NCBI RefSeq assembly: GCF_002632485.1
Contig: NZ_NIBU01000003.1
Coordinates: forward strand, 62,001-126,000
Source of the DNA: Xenorhabdus innexi
Lineage (GTDB): Bacteria > Pseudomonadota > Gammaproteobacteria > Enterobacterales > Enterobacteriaceae
DNA length: 64,000 nt
Reading direction: 5' to 3'
Shown here: positions 18,546-31,214 of the stretch, piece after piece
How the letters are laid out: each line of letters opens with the position of its first letter
Numbering within the stretch: position 1 is the stretch's first letter
The notes under the pieces: model-generated
Database searches by the model: none
Seen by the model: the letters and a program-made list of their open reading frames with translations, nothing else
Told to the model about the DNA's origin: nothing
Made by a program: the position numbers and the translations under genes

Positions 18546-19634
18546 ATGAGTATTGAAATCAGCGAAATCAGTAAATCTTTTGGTCGTGTTCAAATACTGA
18601 ATGATATATCACTGAATATTGATTCTGGTGAAATGGTGGCTTTGCTTGGCCCATCCGGCTCCGGCAAGACGACACTACTGAGGATTATCGCTGGGCTTGA
18701 ACAGCAGAGTGCAGGGCACTTGAAGTTTCACGGCAAGGATGTCAGTCAGGTACATGCAAAAGATCGGCAGGTTGGTTTTGTTTTTCAGCATTATGCTCTG
18801 TTTCGTCATATGAGCGTGTTTGATAACGTTGCTTTTGGGTTAACTGTGCTTCCCCGACGCCAGCGACCTACCCGAGAGGCACTTCGCCGGAAAGTAATGT
18901 CATTACTTGATATGGTGCAGTTATCTCATCTTGCAGAGCGCTATCCGTCTCAGCTTTCTGGCGGGCAGAAACAGCGGGTTGCACTGGCAAGAGCACTGGC
19001 TGTTGAGCCACAGATCCTTCTACTGGATGAGCCGTTTGGTGCTCTGGATGCACAGGTTCGAATGGAATTACGCCGTTGGTTACGCCAGCTTCATGAAGAA
19101 CTGCAATTTACCAGTGTATTTGTCACTCATGATCAGGAAGAGGCAATGGAAGTTGCTGATCGGATTGTAGTCATGAATCAGGGTGCCATAGAGCAGGTTG
19201 GCACACCACAGCAAGTATGGAAAGAGCCGGAAAGCCGTTTTGTACTGGAATTTATGGGCGAAGTGAATCAGTTAAATGGTGAGGTCAGAGGCTCTCAGTT
19301 GTGGGTTGGCGGAAAAGTTTTTCCACTGGAGGTGAAACCACTGCATCAGGGAAATGTTGATGTATTTCTGCGCCCGTGGGAGATGAATCTCAGCACACAG
19401 CAAACATCATCCTGCCCTTTGCCTGTTAAAGTGACGGAAGTCAATCCGCGAGGGCATTTTTCGCTATTGTCTGTTCAGCCGGTGGGTTGGGGAGATGGTA
19501 GTTTATCGATTATCTGGCCGGATAGCTCATCCGTTCCTGTTCGGGGAAGCCGGTATTTTATGGGAGGCAAAGGCGCTCGCCTTTATGAAGGAAATGCACC
19601 GCTAAAAGTATTAAAACTCGCCGAATCCGCTTAA
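18546..19634 (+). CDS. cysA: Sulfate/thiosulfate ABC transporter ATP-binding protein CysA
   Basis: ATPase subunit driving sulfate import. Walker A is GPSGSGKT (about 35-42), the signature motif LSGGQKQR (about 138-145), Walker B LLLDEP with the D-loop GALDAQ, and the H-loop VTHDQEEA. The C-terminal 130 residues form the TOBE-type regulatory domain. 362 residues (365 in E. coli). AGGAG precedes the ATG. It closes the cysUWA unit before a strong terminator. Confidence 0.97.
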   Translation: MSIEISEISKSFGRVQILNDISLNIDSGEMVALLGPSGSGKTTLLRIIAGLEQQSAGHLKFHGKDVSQVHAKDRQVGFVFQHYALFRHMSVFDNVAFGLTVLPRRQRPTREALRRKVMSLLDMVQLSHLAERYPSQLSGGQKQRVALARALAVEPQILLLDEPFGALDAQVRMELRRWLRQLHEELQFTSVFVTHDQEEAMEVADRIVVMNQGAIEQVGTPQQVWKEPESRFVLEFMGEVNQLNGEVRGSQLWVGGKVFPLEVKPLHQGNVDVFLRPWEMNLSTQQTSSCPLPVKVTEVNPRGHFSLLSVQPVGWGDGSLSIIWPDSSSVPVRGSRYFMGGKGARLYEGNAPLKVLKLAESA

Positions 19635-19663
19635 TTTTTCATTATTCTTATCACATTGGTTTT

Positions 19664-19695
19664 CCCTGTCTTCTTGAAGAAAACAGGGTTTTTTT
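19664..19695 (+). terminator. Terminator of cysUWA
   Basis: CCCTGT pairs with ACAGGG, extended by TTCT/AGAA across one mismatch, and is followed directly by a run of seven T. It shows cysM is transcribed separately and excludes a cysM start before about 19700. Confidence 0.88.
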
Positions 19696-19769
19696 ATTTA
19701 AGAGCTTGCGACAGTTTTCTGAATACGATTATTCTGTTGCCTATTCTCATATGTGATTCAGGTAATGCG

Positions 19770-20651
19770 GTGGCAAGCTTAGAAAATTTTATCGGTAATA
19801 CTCCGTTGGTAAAATTACAACGAGTTACTGAAAGTGTTGATGCAGAAGTTTGGGTGAAACTGGAGGGCAATAACCCTGCTGGCTCAGTAAAAGACAGGGC
19901 CGCTCTTTCAATGATCCAACAAGCTGAATTGCGCGGAGAGATCTCACCGGGTGATGTTCTGATTGAGGCCACAAGCGGCAACACAGGCATTGCACTGGCT
20001 ATGATTGCAGCAGTAAAGGGTTATCAGCTTAAGCTACTGATGCCTGAAAATATGAGCCTTGAGCGTCAGGCATCAATGCGGGCTTATGGTGCCGAGCTAA
20101 TTCTGGTCAGTAAAGAATTGGGAATGGAAGGCGCCAGAGATTTGGCACAAAAAATGGAGTTGAATGGCGAAGGTAAAGTACTTGATCAATTTAATAATAC
20201 AGATAATTCGTTGGCACACTTCAAAACAACAGGGCCGGAAATTTGGCAGCAGACACAGGGGCGAATTACCCACTTTGTTTCCAGCATGGGCACAACAGGT
20301 ACTATTACCGGTGTGAGCCGTTACCTGAAATCTCAATCAGATAATATACAAACTATAGGGCTACAACCGGCAGAAAACAGCCATATTCCCGGTATTCGAC
20401 GCTGGTCCCCCGCATACATGCCCGGAATTTATCAAAAAGAGCTAGTGGATCAGATACTGGATATTAACCAGAATGAGGCGGAAACGATGATACGTTTGCT
20501 GGCACAGAAAGAAGGTATTTTTTGTGGAGTTAGCTCTGGTGGAGCAGTATCCGGTGCGTTACGTATTGCGGCTGAAAACCCGGGGGCAATAATTGTGGTA
20601 ATTATTTGCGATCGCGGTGATAGATATTTATCTACTGGTGTGTTTAATTAA
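19770..20651 (+). CDS. cysM: Cysteine synthase B (O-acetylserine sulfhydrylase B)
   Basis: PLP enzyme making cysteine from O-acetylserine and sulfide, and S-sulfocysteine from thiosulfate. The PLP lysine is in NPAGSVKDRAA, the phosphate loop is SGNTGIA, and the isoform-specific IIGNTPLVKLQR start is present. I choose the GTG at 19770 (293 residues) because the protein then begins like relatives and AGG lies 7 bases upstream; the frame is open upstream to a TTG at 19656, but that stretch contains the cysA terminator. The C-terminus is about ten residues shorter than in E. coli. Confidence 0.95.
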   Translation: MASLENFIGNTPLVKLQRVTESVDAEVWVKLEGNNPAGSVKDRAALSMIQQAELRGEISPGDVLIEATSGNTGIALAMIAAVKGYQLKLLMPENMSLERQASMRAYGAELILVSKELGMEGARDLAQKMELNGEGKVLDQFNNTDNSLAHFKTTGPEIWQQTQGRITHFVSSMGTTGTITGVSRYLKSQSDNIQTIGLQPAENSHIPGIRRWSPAYMPGIYQKELVDQILDINQNEAETMIRLLAQKEGIFCGVSSGGAVSGALRIAAENPGAIIVVIICDRGDRYLSTGVFN

Positions 20652-20724
20652 TTTTTTTACTGATTCCAAAATGAATGATTAAAAGAGTGAAACCCATTTT
20701 TGGACTCTTTACAAAGAAACCGCC

Positions 20725-20764
20725 CTGTTTTATCAGATATTTTTATGCTTACCTGATAAAACAG
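20725..20764 (-). terminator. Probable terminator of the ptsHI-crr operon
   Basis: A perfect 12-bp inverted repeat (20725-20736 with 20753-20764) lies 38 bases beyond the crr stop codon. The 16-nt loop is large and the T-run on the minus strand is interrupted (GGCGGTTTCTTT), so efficiency is uncertain. Confidence 0.5.
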
Positions 20765-20801
20765 AGACGATCCATATACAGTTTACAAGTGATTTATGCA
20801 G

Positions 20802-21311
20802 TTACTTCTTGATTCGCATTATAACAGACTCACCAACGACCACAGATCCACTGACTTTAGATAATTCTTTGATTTCATCCATATTAGAAATAACAACAGG
20901 AGTTAAGGTTGACTTAGCTCTTTCTTCCAGAAATGCTAAATCAAACTCTAAAACCAGATCACCTTTCTGCACCCGCTGGCCTTCTTCGGCAATTCGTTTA
21001 AAGCCTTCACCTTTCAACTCAACGGTATCAATGCCGAAGTGAACGAACAGCTCTACCCCGCTATCGGACTCGATAGAGAAAGCGTGATTAGTTTCGAAGA
21101 TTTTACCAATGGTGCCATCAACAGGAGAGACAATCTTATTACCTGTAGGTTTGATAGCAATACCATCACCTACAATCTTTTCCGCGAAAACAACATCCGG
21201 AACATCTTCGATATTAACTATCTCACCTGATAATGGGGCGATAATTTCAATACTGCCGCTGTTTTTTTTATCATCTGAAACTAATGATTTCAGTTTATCA
21301 AGCAGACCCAT
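20802..21311 (-). CDS. crr: PTS glucose-specific enzyme IIA (EIIA-Glc)
   Basis: Phosphocarrier between HPr and the glucose permease, and the central signal of carbon catabolite control (inducer exclusion, adenylate cyclase activation). 169 residues, identical in length to E. coli. The phosphorylated histidine is H91 in [13 protein letters not shown], with the partner H76 in TNHAFSI. AGGAGA precedes the ATG. It is the last gene of ptsH-ptsI-crr, 65 bases after ptsI. Confidence 0.98.
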   Translation of the reverse strand: MGLLDKLKSLVSDDKKNSGSIEIIAPLSGEIVNIEDVPDVVFAEKIVGDGIAIKPTGNKIVSPVDGTIGKIFETNHAFSIESDSGVELFVHFGIDTVELKGEGFKRIAEEGQRVQKGDLVLEFDLAFLEERAKSTLTPVVISNMDEIKELSKVSGSVVVGESVIMRIKK

Positions 21312-21376
21312 AAATCTTCTCCTAATTGTTTTAATGGGACCGTGTACTGGCTAAGGTGCTGTCTTGGTCAATTTAC

Positions 21377-23104
21377 TCAGCAGAGCGTTTTCTCTCTGAT
21401 AAAGGTATCAACCAATTCCATCAACTCCTGTGCAGTTGGCTGAGTTAAGGCCTGTTCCGCCAGCGCTTTTGCATCACCGTAATTCGCATTACGGATGATT
21501 TTCTTAATGCGTGGAATTGATATTGCACTCATACTGAATTCATCCAATCCCATGCCCAGAAGCAATAGTGTAGCACGTTCATCTCCAGCCAGCTCACCGC
21601 ACATGCCTGTCCATTTACCCTCTGCGTGTGAGGCGTCAATCACCTGTTTGATCAGGTTCAGTACAGCTGGTGACATCGGGTTATAAAGATGAGAGATCAG
21701 CTCATTACCACGGTCTACCGCAAGAGTATACTGAGTTAGATCGTTTGTCCCAATACTAAAAAAGTCAACTTCTTTTGCAAGATGTTTAGCCATGGTTGCA
21801 GCAGCAGGCGTTTCAACCATAATGCCGACTTCAATCGACTCATCAAACGCCTTATTTTCATTGCGTAGCTGTTCTTTAAGCATCATCAGTTCTGCTTTCA
21901 GTTCCCGGATTTCTTCAACAGAAATAATCATTGGGAACATGATACGCAGTTTACCAAATGCAGAGGCTCGCAGAATAGCACGCAACTGAGAATGTAATAT
22001 TTCTTTGCGATCCAGACAAATACGGATTGCCCGCCAGCCAAGGAATGGGTTCTCTTCTTTGGGCAGGTTCATGTAAGGCAGCTCTTTATCACCACCGATA
22101 TCCATCGTGCGGATAATAACGGCCTGATTACCCACTGACTCAGCAACAGCCTTATAGGCTTCAAACTGCTCTTCTTCAGTGGGCAGAGAATCGCGATCCA
22201 TAAACAGGAATTCGGTGCGGTATAAACCCACGCCTTCCGCTCCATTACGCTCTGCACCTGCGATATCACGGACTGTACCGATATTGGCACAGACTTCTAC
22301 CTGATGACCATCCAGCGTAATGGCAGGTAAATCCTTCAGTTTTGCCAGTTCGGTTTTTTCTGACAGATATTCATTTTTTATTTTTTTGAGTTGTTCAATT
22401 TCAGTATCAGATGGATCTACGTAGATATGATTATTAACAGCATCCAGAATAAGGTAACTGCCGTTTTTAATCTGAGTTGTTGCGTTGCTTGTCCCGACAA
22501 TCGCAGGCAGCTCCAGAGAACGCGCCATAATTGAAGTGTGAGATGTCCGGCCACCTAAATCGGTAATGAACCCCAGCACGTTATCCAGATTGAGCTGTGC
22601 GGTTTCAGAAGGTGTCAGGTCATTTGCAACCAGAATAACTTTTTCTGCAATGGAGCCTAAGTCAATAATCGGCATACCCAGAATATTTTTCAGCAGGCGT
22701 TTGCCAATATCACGAACATCGGCCGCACGCTCTTTCAAATATTCATCATCCAGCTCTTCCAGTGCCTTGGCCTGATCTTCGATCACAGAGTGAACAGCGG
22801 CATCTGCTGTAGCCAGATTTTTCTTTATCAGCGTAACTATTTCCTGTTCCAGTTCCTCATCTTCCAGCAACATGATGTGGCCTTCGAAGATTTCAGCTTT
22901 TTCTGCCCCCAGATTTTTTTCGGCTGTATTTCTGATGACGTCTAGCTGAGCAGAAGCTTTATCCCGGCCTTGTTTAAAACGGGAGATCTCTTGTTCGACC
23001 TGTTCAGGGATGATTTTTTTATGATTGATGATGATGGGGTCTTCTTTCAGCAACAACGCCTTACCGAAAGCAATACCGGGTGATACTAAGATGCCTGAAA
23101 TCAT
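21377..23104 (-). CDS. ptsI: PTS enzyme I (phosphoenolpyruvate-protein phosphotransferase)
   Basis: Cytosolic enzyme that takes phosphate from PEP and passes it to HPr. With the ATG at 23104 the protein is 575 residues and starts [16 protein letters not shown], the same as E. coli; an upstream in-frame ATG at 23140 adds 12 residues not seen in relatives. AAGG lies about 10 bases before the chosen start. The phosphohistidine is H189 in [13 protein letters not shown]. The PEP-binding barrel carries the ETPAAA and the CGELAGD segments, with the active-site cysteine. Confidence 0.98.
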   Translation of the reverse strand: MISGILVSPGIAFGKALLLKEDPIIINHKKIIPEQVEQEISRFKQGRDKASAQLDVIRNTAEKNLGAEKAEIFEGHIMLLEDEELEQEIVTLIKKNLATADAAVHSVIEDQAKALEELDDEYLKERAADVRDIGKRLLKNILGMPIIDLGSIAEKVILVANDLTPSETAQLNLDNVLGFITDLGGRTSHTSIMARSLELPAIVGTSNATTQIKNGSYLILDAVNNHIYVDPSDTEIEQLKKIKNEYLSEKTELAKLKDLPAITLDGHQVEVCANIGTVRDIAGAERNGAEGVGLYRTEFLFMDRDSLPTEEEQFEAYKAVAESVGNQAVIIRTMDIGGDKELPYMNLPKEENPFLGWRAIRICLDRKEILHSQLRAILRASAFGKLRIMFPMIISVEEIRELKAELMMLKEQLRNENKAFDESIEVGIMVETPAAATMAKHLAKEVDFFSIGTNDLTQYTLAVDRGNELISHLYNPMSPAVLNLIKQVIDASHAEGKWTGMCGELAGDERATLLLLGMGLDEFSMSAISIPRIKKIIRNANYGDAKALAEQALTQPTAQELMELVDTFIREKTLC

Positions 23105-23229
23105 ACTATATGACCTTAACTGCGGGTGATTATATTTCATTGCGCCTTCAGAGGCAGGCTCTAAATATCCCCAGATATTGTACTCTGGGGATGGAACTAG
23201 ATGAAATAGTCTGGCTTATACGTGGATGA

Positions 23230-23487
23230 TTATTCCAATTCACCCATCAATTTCACTAAATGTTCAACAGCCTGCTGTTCATCTTCACCTTCAGCAGAGA
23301 TTGTAACAACAGTTCCTTGAGTCAGTCCCAGCGTTTGCAGTTTAAACAGACTTTTCGCACTGGCAGATTTGCCGCCGGAAGTAAGAGTAATATCAGAAGA
23401 AAAACCCTTTGCTTCTTTGACAAATTGTGCAGCAGGGCGAGTATGAAGGCCATTTGGTGCAGTAATAGTAACTTCTTGCTGGAACAT
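23230..23487 (-). CDS. ptsH: PTS phosphocarrier protein HPr
   Basis: Small cytosolic phosphocarrier between enzyme I and sugar-specific enzymes II. 85 residues as in E. coli. Active-site H15 is in [11 protein letters not shown] and the regulatory-site serine S46 is in [10 protein letters not shown]. First gene of the ptsHI-crr operon. The 462 bases upstream (23488-23949) are AT-rich and hold its promoter region and the cysK terminator; I could not pick a convincing CRP site there. Confidence 0.98.
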   Translation of the reverse strand: MFQQEVTITAPNGLHTRPAAQFVKEAKGFSSDITLTSGGKSASAKSLFKLQTLGLTQGTVVTISAEGEDEQQAVEHLVKLMGELE

Positions 23488-23886
23488 AGTATTTCCTCAA
23501 TAACTTAAATTTTCGTTGGTAAGCCAAGAGAATACTAAAACTAGTTTAGCTGGATTAATCCTGACTTGTACAACCGTTAAATTAATAATGATATAAGCCT
23601 TTACTCTTTCAGCGTGTCATTTAGCGGCTTTATATATTTTCGGCCTTGATGTAACACTAAATTCATAGATATAAAATGCATTAAATCATTATCAAAAAAT
23701 TAACATATTTGATGCCGCTCTATTGTTGATTGGATGTTAATACACATTAACCCAATATGAGTTGAACCAAACAAGATTTTTTATCCCAGTCTGGCGATTA
23801 ATTTCGTGCATCAAAATAATTACTGGTTAAATACTAAAGCTACCTGAATAAATCATCTAGGAAAGCTTTAAACTTTGATCTGATGC

Positions 23887-23917
23887 ACAAAAAAGCACCC
23901 TGGAGATGCTTTTTTGT
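23887..23917 (-). terminator. Terminator of cysK
   Basis: AAAAAAGCA (from 23889) pairs with TGCTTTTTT (to 23915), extended by two more pairs outside. On the minus strand the T-run directly follows the stem. Confidence 0.82.
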
Positions 23918-23949
23918 CAATAAAATTGAAAAGGGAATTAAGCGAAGGT

Positions 23950-24903
23950 TTAATCGCTTGCTAAATCAGCAAACAGAGCTGTGCTCAGGTAACGCTCAGC
24001 AGAAGAGGGCAGAATGACAACAATATTCTTATCCTGATACTGCTCTTCCTGCGAGAGCTTAATGGCCGCAGCAACAGCAGCGCCGGAAGAAATTCCAGAA
24101 AGAATTCCTTCTTTTTCAGTAACTTCACGAGCTATTTCGATGGCTTCTTCGTTACTGATTTTAAATACACGGTCAACTAATGTTAAATCCAGGTTATCAG
24201 GGATAAAACCTGCACCAATTCCCTGAATTTTGTGCGGACCCGGTTTCAGTTCCTCACCGGCCAGTTTTTGGCTGATGACTGGTGAATCTTCCGGCTCTAC
24301 GGCAACAATTGTTACCTGTTTACCCTGTGTTTTTTTCAGATAGCGGGCAACACCGGTAATAGTGCCACCTGTACCTACACCAGCGACAAAAACGTCAACA
24401 TTTCCATCGGTATCTTCCCAAATTTCCGGGCCGGTCGTTTTTTCGTGGATTTCAGGATTTGCCGGGTTGCTGAACTGCTGTAGCAGCACATAACGTTCAG
24501 GAGCACTGTCATGGATCTCATTCGCTTTATCGATAGCGCCTTTCATACCTTTAGCGCCTTCGGTCAGGACTAAATTTGCTCCCAGTGCTTTTAACAGCTT
24601 ACGGCGTTCTAAACTCATGGTTTCCGGCATTGTTAATGTCAGTTTGTAGCCACGAGCAGCTGCGACATAAGCAAGAGCAATACCTGTATTACCACTGGTC
24701 GGTTCGATCAGTTCTTTATCCTTTGTCAGAACGCCACGCTTTTCTGCATCCCAAATCATGTTGGCACCGATGCGGCATTTCACACTGAAACTTGGGTTAC
24801 GGGACTCTATTTTGCCCAGAATACGACCATTGCCGAAATTTTTCAGGCGTACCAGCGGAGTGTGACCGATGGTCAACGAATTATCTTCATAAATTTTGCT
24901 CAT
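23950..24903 (-). CDS. cysK: Cysteine synthase A (O-acetylserine sulfhydrylase A)
   Basis: PLP enzyme catalysing the last step of cysteine synthesis and binding CysE in the cysteine synthase complex. The PLP lysine is K42 in [11 protein letters not shown]. The phosphate loop [10 protein letters not shown] and the GTGGTITG loop are present. 317 residues (323 in E. coli). AAGGGC lies 8 bases before the ATG. Next to cysZ, as in E. coli where cysZ-cysK-ptsHI-crr are consecutive. Confidence 0.98.
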   Translation of the reverse strand: MSKIYEDNSLTIGHTPLVRLKNFGNGRILGKIESRNPSFSVKCRIGANMIWDAEKRGVLTKDKELIEPTSGNTGIALAYVAAARGYKLTLTMPETMSLERRKLLKALGANLVLTEGAKGMKGAIDKANEIHDSAPERYVLLQQFSNPANPEIHEKTTGPEIWEDTDGNVDVFVAGVGTGGTITGVARYLKKTQGKQVTIVAVEPEDSPVISQKLAGEELKPGPHKIQGIGAGFIPDNLDLTLVDRVFKISNEEAIEIAREVTEKEGILSGISSGAAVAAAIKLSQEEQYQDKNIVVILPSSAERYLSTALFADLASD

Positions 24904-25011
24904 TGTCCGATTGCCCTTAAGATGCTCATGAATTGTGATTAATTAACCATACGCGAACAGCTTATGAATGGAAATAAAGTTTCAGTCTATTCTTATTATA
25001 TAAAAGAATAT

Positions 25012-25779
25012 TTAACGATTTCTTAAAGCATGCTGAGCGCGATAACGATCAACCCACATCGCGGTAGCACCACAAACCGCAACAGGCATAATGAACAGAT
25101 TAATGATCGGTATCATCGTTAATATACTTACAGCCGCACCAAATTGAAGGTTGTCAATTTTGTCTTGTCGCAGGGTATTACGCATACCTGAAAAACTGAC
25201 TTTATGGTTATCAAAAGGATAATCACAATATTGGATAGCCAGCATCCAGGCACTGAAAATAAACCAGAGAACGGGGGCAACGGTCTGCCCGATACCCGGA
25301 ATAAAGTACAATAATAATAGAGCGAGAGCGCGTGGAAGGTAGTAGAGGATTTTGACTATCTCACGTTTCAGAATACGGGGAGTATCCTGCAGTAAATCAA
25401 GAATGCCGGTGTCCGGTGCGGGGATACCCGTTAATTGTGATTCCAGTTTCTCTGCTAATAATCCGTTAAAGGGTGACGCAATAAAATTTGCCAGTGTGCT
25501 GAAAAAATAGGTAAAAATCAGCAAAACAGAAATAACAGCCAGCGGCCATAATAAATAGCTGAGCCACTGCATCCAGTCGGGTATTTTATCGAGAGCCCAT
25601 TGTATCCAACCATCCATTTTCTGGTATAACCACCAGAAAGCACCGCCAATCAATAAGATATTAGCCAGTAAAGGCAATAAAACGAATCTTTTGATGCCCG
25701 GGCGGGTTACCAGATGCCAACCTTGTACAATATAATGAAATCCGCCTAAGTGTTTTGGCAATTTTGTCGAATTCGTCAT
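25012..25779 (-). CDS. cysZ: Sulfate transporter CysZ
   Basis: Inner-membrane sulfate uptake protein feeding cysteine synthesis. 255 residues (253 in E. coli) with about four hydrophobic segments (35-60, 75-100, 145-175, 205-230) and the family stretch [19 protein letters not shown] precedes the ATG. Upstream of cysK on the same strand with a 108-base gap, and divergent from zipA. Confidence 0.95.
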   Translation of the reverse strand: MTNSTKLPKHLGGFHYIVQGWHLVTRPGIKRFVLLPLLANILLIGGAFWWLYQKMDGWIQWALDKIPDWMQWLSYLLWPLAVISVLLIFTYFFSTLANFIASPFNGLLAEKLESQLTGIPAPDTGILDLLQDTPRILKREIVKILYYLPRALALLLLYFIPGIGQTVAPVLWFIFSAWMLAIQYCDYPFDNHKVSFSGMRNTLRQDKIDNLQFGAAVSILTMIPIINLFIMPVAVCGATAMWVDRYRAQHALRNR

Positions 25780-25998
25780 ATTTTCTTATTCTCTCCTGTG
25801 TGATTGAGACGGTATGATATAGGCAGCATTTTCCACTGACCAGTGGTTTTATGTGTAAAAAATACTCGAAAAACAGGGGGTATCTCTCTTTATGATAAGA
25901 AAAGTACGTCGAGGCTTGCACTTGTGCTATTTGACAAATACTCTTATCTAAAGAATATTCAGCCGTGGTGGCAATTAATTTAAACAACAGAGATAGCA

Positions 25999-26916
25999 AT
26001 GATGCAGGATTTGCGTCTGATATTAATCGTTGTTGGTGCGATAGCCATAATAGCTTTGCTATTACATGGGTTGTGGACCAGCCGTAAAGAGCGTTCGTCA
26101 CTCTTTCGTGATCGCCCAGTGAAACGTCGTAAGCAGGAGCGTCAGAAAGAGTCAGAGGATAATGATGGCGATGAGCTGTTTGATAATTCGTCAAATTCAC
26201 CTGTTCATGAATCAGCAAAATCTCGTCGTGAACATCGTGAAGAGCCGGTTATTGAGCGTAGTGCACCTGATTTGTCAGAAGTAACATCGGATAATGGAAT
26301 TGATCCTTTACTCTCAAAACAGCAACCTGAAGCGTCAGTGGAACAAGTAAAAGCCACTGATGAAAGCCAGAAAGAATCACAGCTTGGTCTGTTTGAATCT
26401 GCTGAGCAAAATAGTGCGGAAGGTATGGAAACAGAGGCTGTCAGTGAACAGTCTGAGCTGGAAAATGCCGCGAAAGCTGAAGTTGAGCAAGCTAAAAAAG
26501 AGACTGTGCTGGTACTGCACGTAGCAGCTCATCATGGTCAGGAGCTGAATGGCGAAGTATTGCTTCAGAGCATTTTACAGTCTGGTTTCCGTTTTGGGGA
26601 TATGAATATTTTCCACCGTCATATGAATCCATCGGGTAGCGGAGCTGTGTTGTTCAGTCTGGCTAATATGGTTAAGCCGGGGTCATTTGATCCAGAGCGT
26701 ATGACAGATTTCAGTACTCCGGGGGTCTCCATGTTTATGCTCGTTCCTTCATATGGTGATTCTAATCAGAACTTTAAACTGATGTTGCAGGCAGCACAGC
26801 GTATTGCTTCTGATGTGGGAGGCGTTGTATTAGACGCTGAGCGTAAGATACTGACACCGCAAATGATCGAAAATTATAAGGCACGTATTCGTAATACACT
26901 CAGTGCTCAGGAATAA
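25999..26916 (+). CDS. zipA: Cell division protein ZipA
   Basis: Essential inner-membrane anchor that tethers FtsZ and stabilises the division ring. Visible parts: N-terminal membrane helix (residues 6-26, [18 protein letters not shown]), a basic segment with [18 protein letters not shown], a long charged Glu/Gln-rich linker (about 45-165), and the FtsZ-binding domain (about 170-305, starting [11 protein letters not shown]). The ATG-ATG start at 25999 matches the E. coli MMQDLRL start. Followed by ligA, the usual neighbour. Confidence 0.96.
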   Translation: MMQDLRLILIVVGAIAIIALLLHGLWTSRKERSSLFRDRPVKRRKQERQKESEDNDGDELFDNSSNSPVHESAKSRREHREEPVIERSAPDLSEVTSDNGIDPLLSKQQPEASVEQVKATDESQKESQLGLFESAEQNSAEGMETEAVSEQSELENAAKAEVEQAKKETVLVLHVAAHHGQELNGEVLLQSILQSGFRFGDMNIFHRHMNPSGSGAVLFSLANMVKPGSFDPERMTDFSTPGVSMFMLVPSYGDSNQNFKLMLQAAQRIASDVGGVVLDAERKILTPQMIENYKARIRNTLSAQE

Positions 26917-29013
<2,097 letters not shown>

Positions 29014-29175
29014 TCAAAGAGGACGATATTCTCAGGAAAGGTGCGATCAGAACTTTTACTAGTCAATATTGGTCGCTCCTTTAATGGAATATTCTGCATA
29101 TATGATAGCCACACTCTGGCTAAAAGTGTGATCAAGTTTGCTAAACTGAAATTTGTTACATTCTGCACAATAAAT

Positions 29176-29197
29176 TAATGTGATAATAATCACAATT
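29176..29197. promoter_or_regulatory. CRP binding site before nupC
   Basis: Contains TGTGA-6-TCACA exactly, inside a 22-bp window that matches most of the CRP consensus. It lies about 65-86 bases before the nupC ATG, with a TATTAT sequence just downstream. CRP with CytR controls nupC in E. coli. Confidence 0.8.
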
Positions 29198-29261
29198 TAT
29201 TATTATGCATTGAGAAAACGCGATTATAAATTTGCACCTCGTCAGATTTGGAGTTCTTTTT

Positions 29262-30452
29262 ATGTCTCATATTTTTCATTTTGTGCTCGCTTTAGTGGTC
29301 ATTGGTGGCCTGGCGATTTTGGCGAGTAATAACCGGAAGGGTATACGAATTCGGTATATTATTCAGTTGATTGTCATTGAACTTGTTCTGGCTTGGTTTT
29401 TCCTGAATTCGAATGCCGGATTAGGGGTCGTCAAAGGGTTTGATAACCTATTTGTACATTTGTTGTCCTATGCCGCGCAAGGTACTAACTTTGTTTTCGG
29501 TGGTATGATTGACGCAAAACTGGCGTTTTTCTTCCTGAATGTACTCTGTCCTATCATTTTTATTTCCGCTCTGATTGGTATTCTGCAACACATTAAAATT
29601 CTGCCAATTGTCATTCGTGCGATTGGTACTGTTTTGTCCAAAGTTAATGGCATGGGGAAACTGGAATCTTTCAATGCGGTCAGTTCATTAATTTTGGGGC
29701 AGTCAGAGAATTTCATTGCTTATAAAGATGTTCTGGACAAAATGTCTGAGCGTCGAATGTACACTATGGCAGCAACAGCGATGTCTACAGTATCCATGTC
29801 TATTGTGGGTGCTTATATGACGATGCTGGATGCAAAATATGTGGTTGCAGCTCTGATACTTAATATGTTCAGCACCTTTATCGTCCTGTCCCTGATCAAC
29901 CCTTACTCTGTTAAGAGTGAAGGGGATATTCATATGAGCAATTTGCATGAAGGACAAAGCTTCTTTGAAATGCTGGGTGAATATATTCTGGCTGGTTTCA
30001 AAGTGGCACTGATCGTATCAGCCATGTTGATCGGTTTTATTGCTCTGATTGCGGCTATCAATGCTGTTTTTGATATGATATTCGGTATTACATTTCAGGA
30101 AGTACTGGGTTATGTTTTCTATCCTCTGGCCTGGATTATTGGTATTCCTGCTGATGAAGCACTGAAAGTAGGCAGCATTATGGCGACCAAGCTGGTTTCT
30201 AATGAATTCGTTGCGATGCAGGGTTTACAGGAAATTGCAGGGCAATTGAGTGAACGTTCAAAAGGTATTCTGTCAGTATTTCTGGTTTCTTTTGCCAACT
30301 TCTCTTCTATTGGAATTGTCGCCGGAGCTATCAAGGGGCTGAATGAGAAACAGGGGAATACAGTTGCACGTTTTGGCCTGAAACTCTTGTTTGGTTCAAC
30401 ATTGGTGAGTTTCCTGTCCGCAGCAATTACCGGGCTGGTAATGAGTTTTTAA
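29262..30452 (+). CDS. nupC: Concentrative nucleoside transporter NupC
   Basis: Proton-driven nucleoside importer of the CNT family. The 396-residue protein carries the typical NupC core ([42 protein letters not shown]) and about ten membrane segments. I choose the ATG at 29262 since GGAG lies 8 bases upstream and the protein then starts [11 protein letters not shown] like relatives; the frame is open to a TTG at 29232. A perfect CRP site precedes it. Followed by a terminator and ypeB. Confidence 0.95.
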   Translation: MSHIFHFVLALVVIGGLAILASNNRKGIRIRYIIQLIVIELVLAWFFLNSNAGLGVVKGFDNLFVHLLSYAAQGTNFVFGGMIDAKLAFFFLNVLCPIIFISALIGILQHIKILPIVIRAIGTVLSKVNGMGKLESFNAVSSLILGQSENFIAYKDVLDKMSERRMYTMAATAMSTVSMSIVGAYMTMLDAKYVVAALILNMFSTFIVLSLINPYSVKSEGDIHMSNLHEGQSFFEMLGEYILAGFKVALIVSAMLIGFIALIAAINAVFDMIFGITFQEVLGYVFYPLAWIIGIPADEALKVGSIMATKLVSNEFVAMQGLQEIAGQLSERSKGILSVFLVSFANFSSIGIVAGAIKGLNEKQGNTVARFGLKLLFGSTLVSFLSAAITGLVMSF

Positions 30453-30475
30453 GTTCACAGCGATCTATGGTTTAG

Positions 30476-30506
30476 AAATGGCATCTACAAGGTGCCATTT
30501 TTTATA
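30476..30506 (+). terminator. Terminator of nupC
   Basis: AAATGGCATCT pairs with AGGTGCCATTT (one G-U) and is followed by TTTTATA. Confidence 0.78.
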
Positions 30507-30525
30507 TACAGTAAAGGGTTAAGTA

Positions 30526-30741
30526 ATGAATAAAGAAAACCTGTTGGAAATTGCCAACACAGTGATGCCATTCGGAAAATATAAGGGCAGAATGTTAATT
30601 GATCTTCCCGAAGAATACCTGCTTTGGTTTGCTCGTAAGGGAGAATTTCCACAAGGAAAACTGGGGGCACTCATGGAAATGACCCTTGCAATTAAGATGG
30701 AAGGGCTGGATTCATTGGTAAAACCACTGAAAAAGTCTTAG
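30526..30741 (+). CDS. ypeB: YpeB-like DUF3820 protein
   Basis: A 71-residue protein with the DUF3820 pattern MPFGKYKGRMLIDLPEEYLLWF at residues 14-35, close to E. coli YpeB. The function is unknown; the fold resembles a small exonuclease-associated domain in other contexts. AAAGGG precedes the ATG. Its stop codon abuts the stop of the convergent VOC gene with no base in between. Confidence 0.88.
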   Translation: MNKENLLEIANTVMPFGKYKGRMLIDLPEEYLLWFARKGEFPQGKLGALMEMTLAIKMEGLDSLVKPLKKS

Positions 30742-31119
30742 CTAACTATAAGCTGGGTCAAATGGAGCCGTTGGTGATGAAATATCGATCAGGGCACCAC
30801 TGTTATCTTTGATTAACAGGCGATGTTGCCCATAAGGTAAGTCGCGTGGTGTTTCGATAATATCCAGATTAAGTATTTTTGCTTTTGTAAAATAAGGTTC
30901 AACATCTTCAACAACAAAAGTGATAATCACACCCTGACAAGGCTTCTGATATGGTTCTGGAATAAATTCACTTGTTCTTAAAAAAGCAGAAACGTGCCCA
31001 TGTAACTCAGAATGCATGGTTATAAACCAATCAGATTTATATTCAATATTGAAATTCAATAGATTAACAAATAGATTTTTTGTACTTATCAAGTCATCAG
31101 TCATAATATTAGTTAACAT
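30742..31119 (-). CDS. VOC superfamily (glyoxalase/bleomycin resistance-like) protein
   Basis: A 125-residue protein with the two-module beta-alpha-beta pattern of the vicinal oxygen chelate fold: STKNLFVNLLNFNIEYKSDWF near the start and the RDLPYGQHRLLIKDNSGALIDIS motif near the end, where a metal-binding Glu is replaced by Asp (D113 region). Such proteins are isomerases, dioxygenases or drug-binding proteins; the substrate here cannot be told. AAAGG lies about 10 bases before the ATG. Confidence 0.75.
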   Translation of the reverse strand: MLTNIMTDDLISTKNLFVNLLNFNIEYKSDWFITMHSELHGHVSAFLRTSEFIPEPYQKPCQGVIITFVVEDVEPYFTKAKILNLDIIETPRDLPYGQHRLLIKDNSGALIDISSPTAPFDPAYS

Positions 31120-31214
31120 AGGGTATTACCTTTAAATAAGATTTTGACTAAGTTGGTTTGTGATTTATTTTTGGGCTGCTTTACCTGCTTGTACAGTTCA
31201 TGATAGCTTACCTG

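Noticed and set aside
19656-19769. Longer N-terminus of CysM from a TTG start
   Set aside because: The added stretch covers the cysA terminator and does not match relatives; a GTG with ribosome binding site at 19770 fits.
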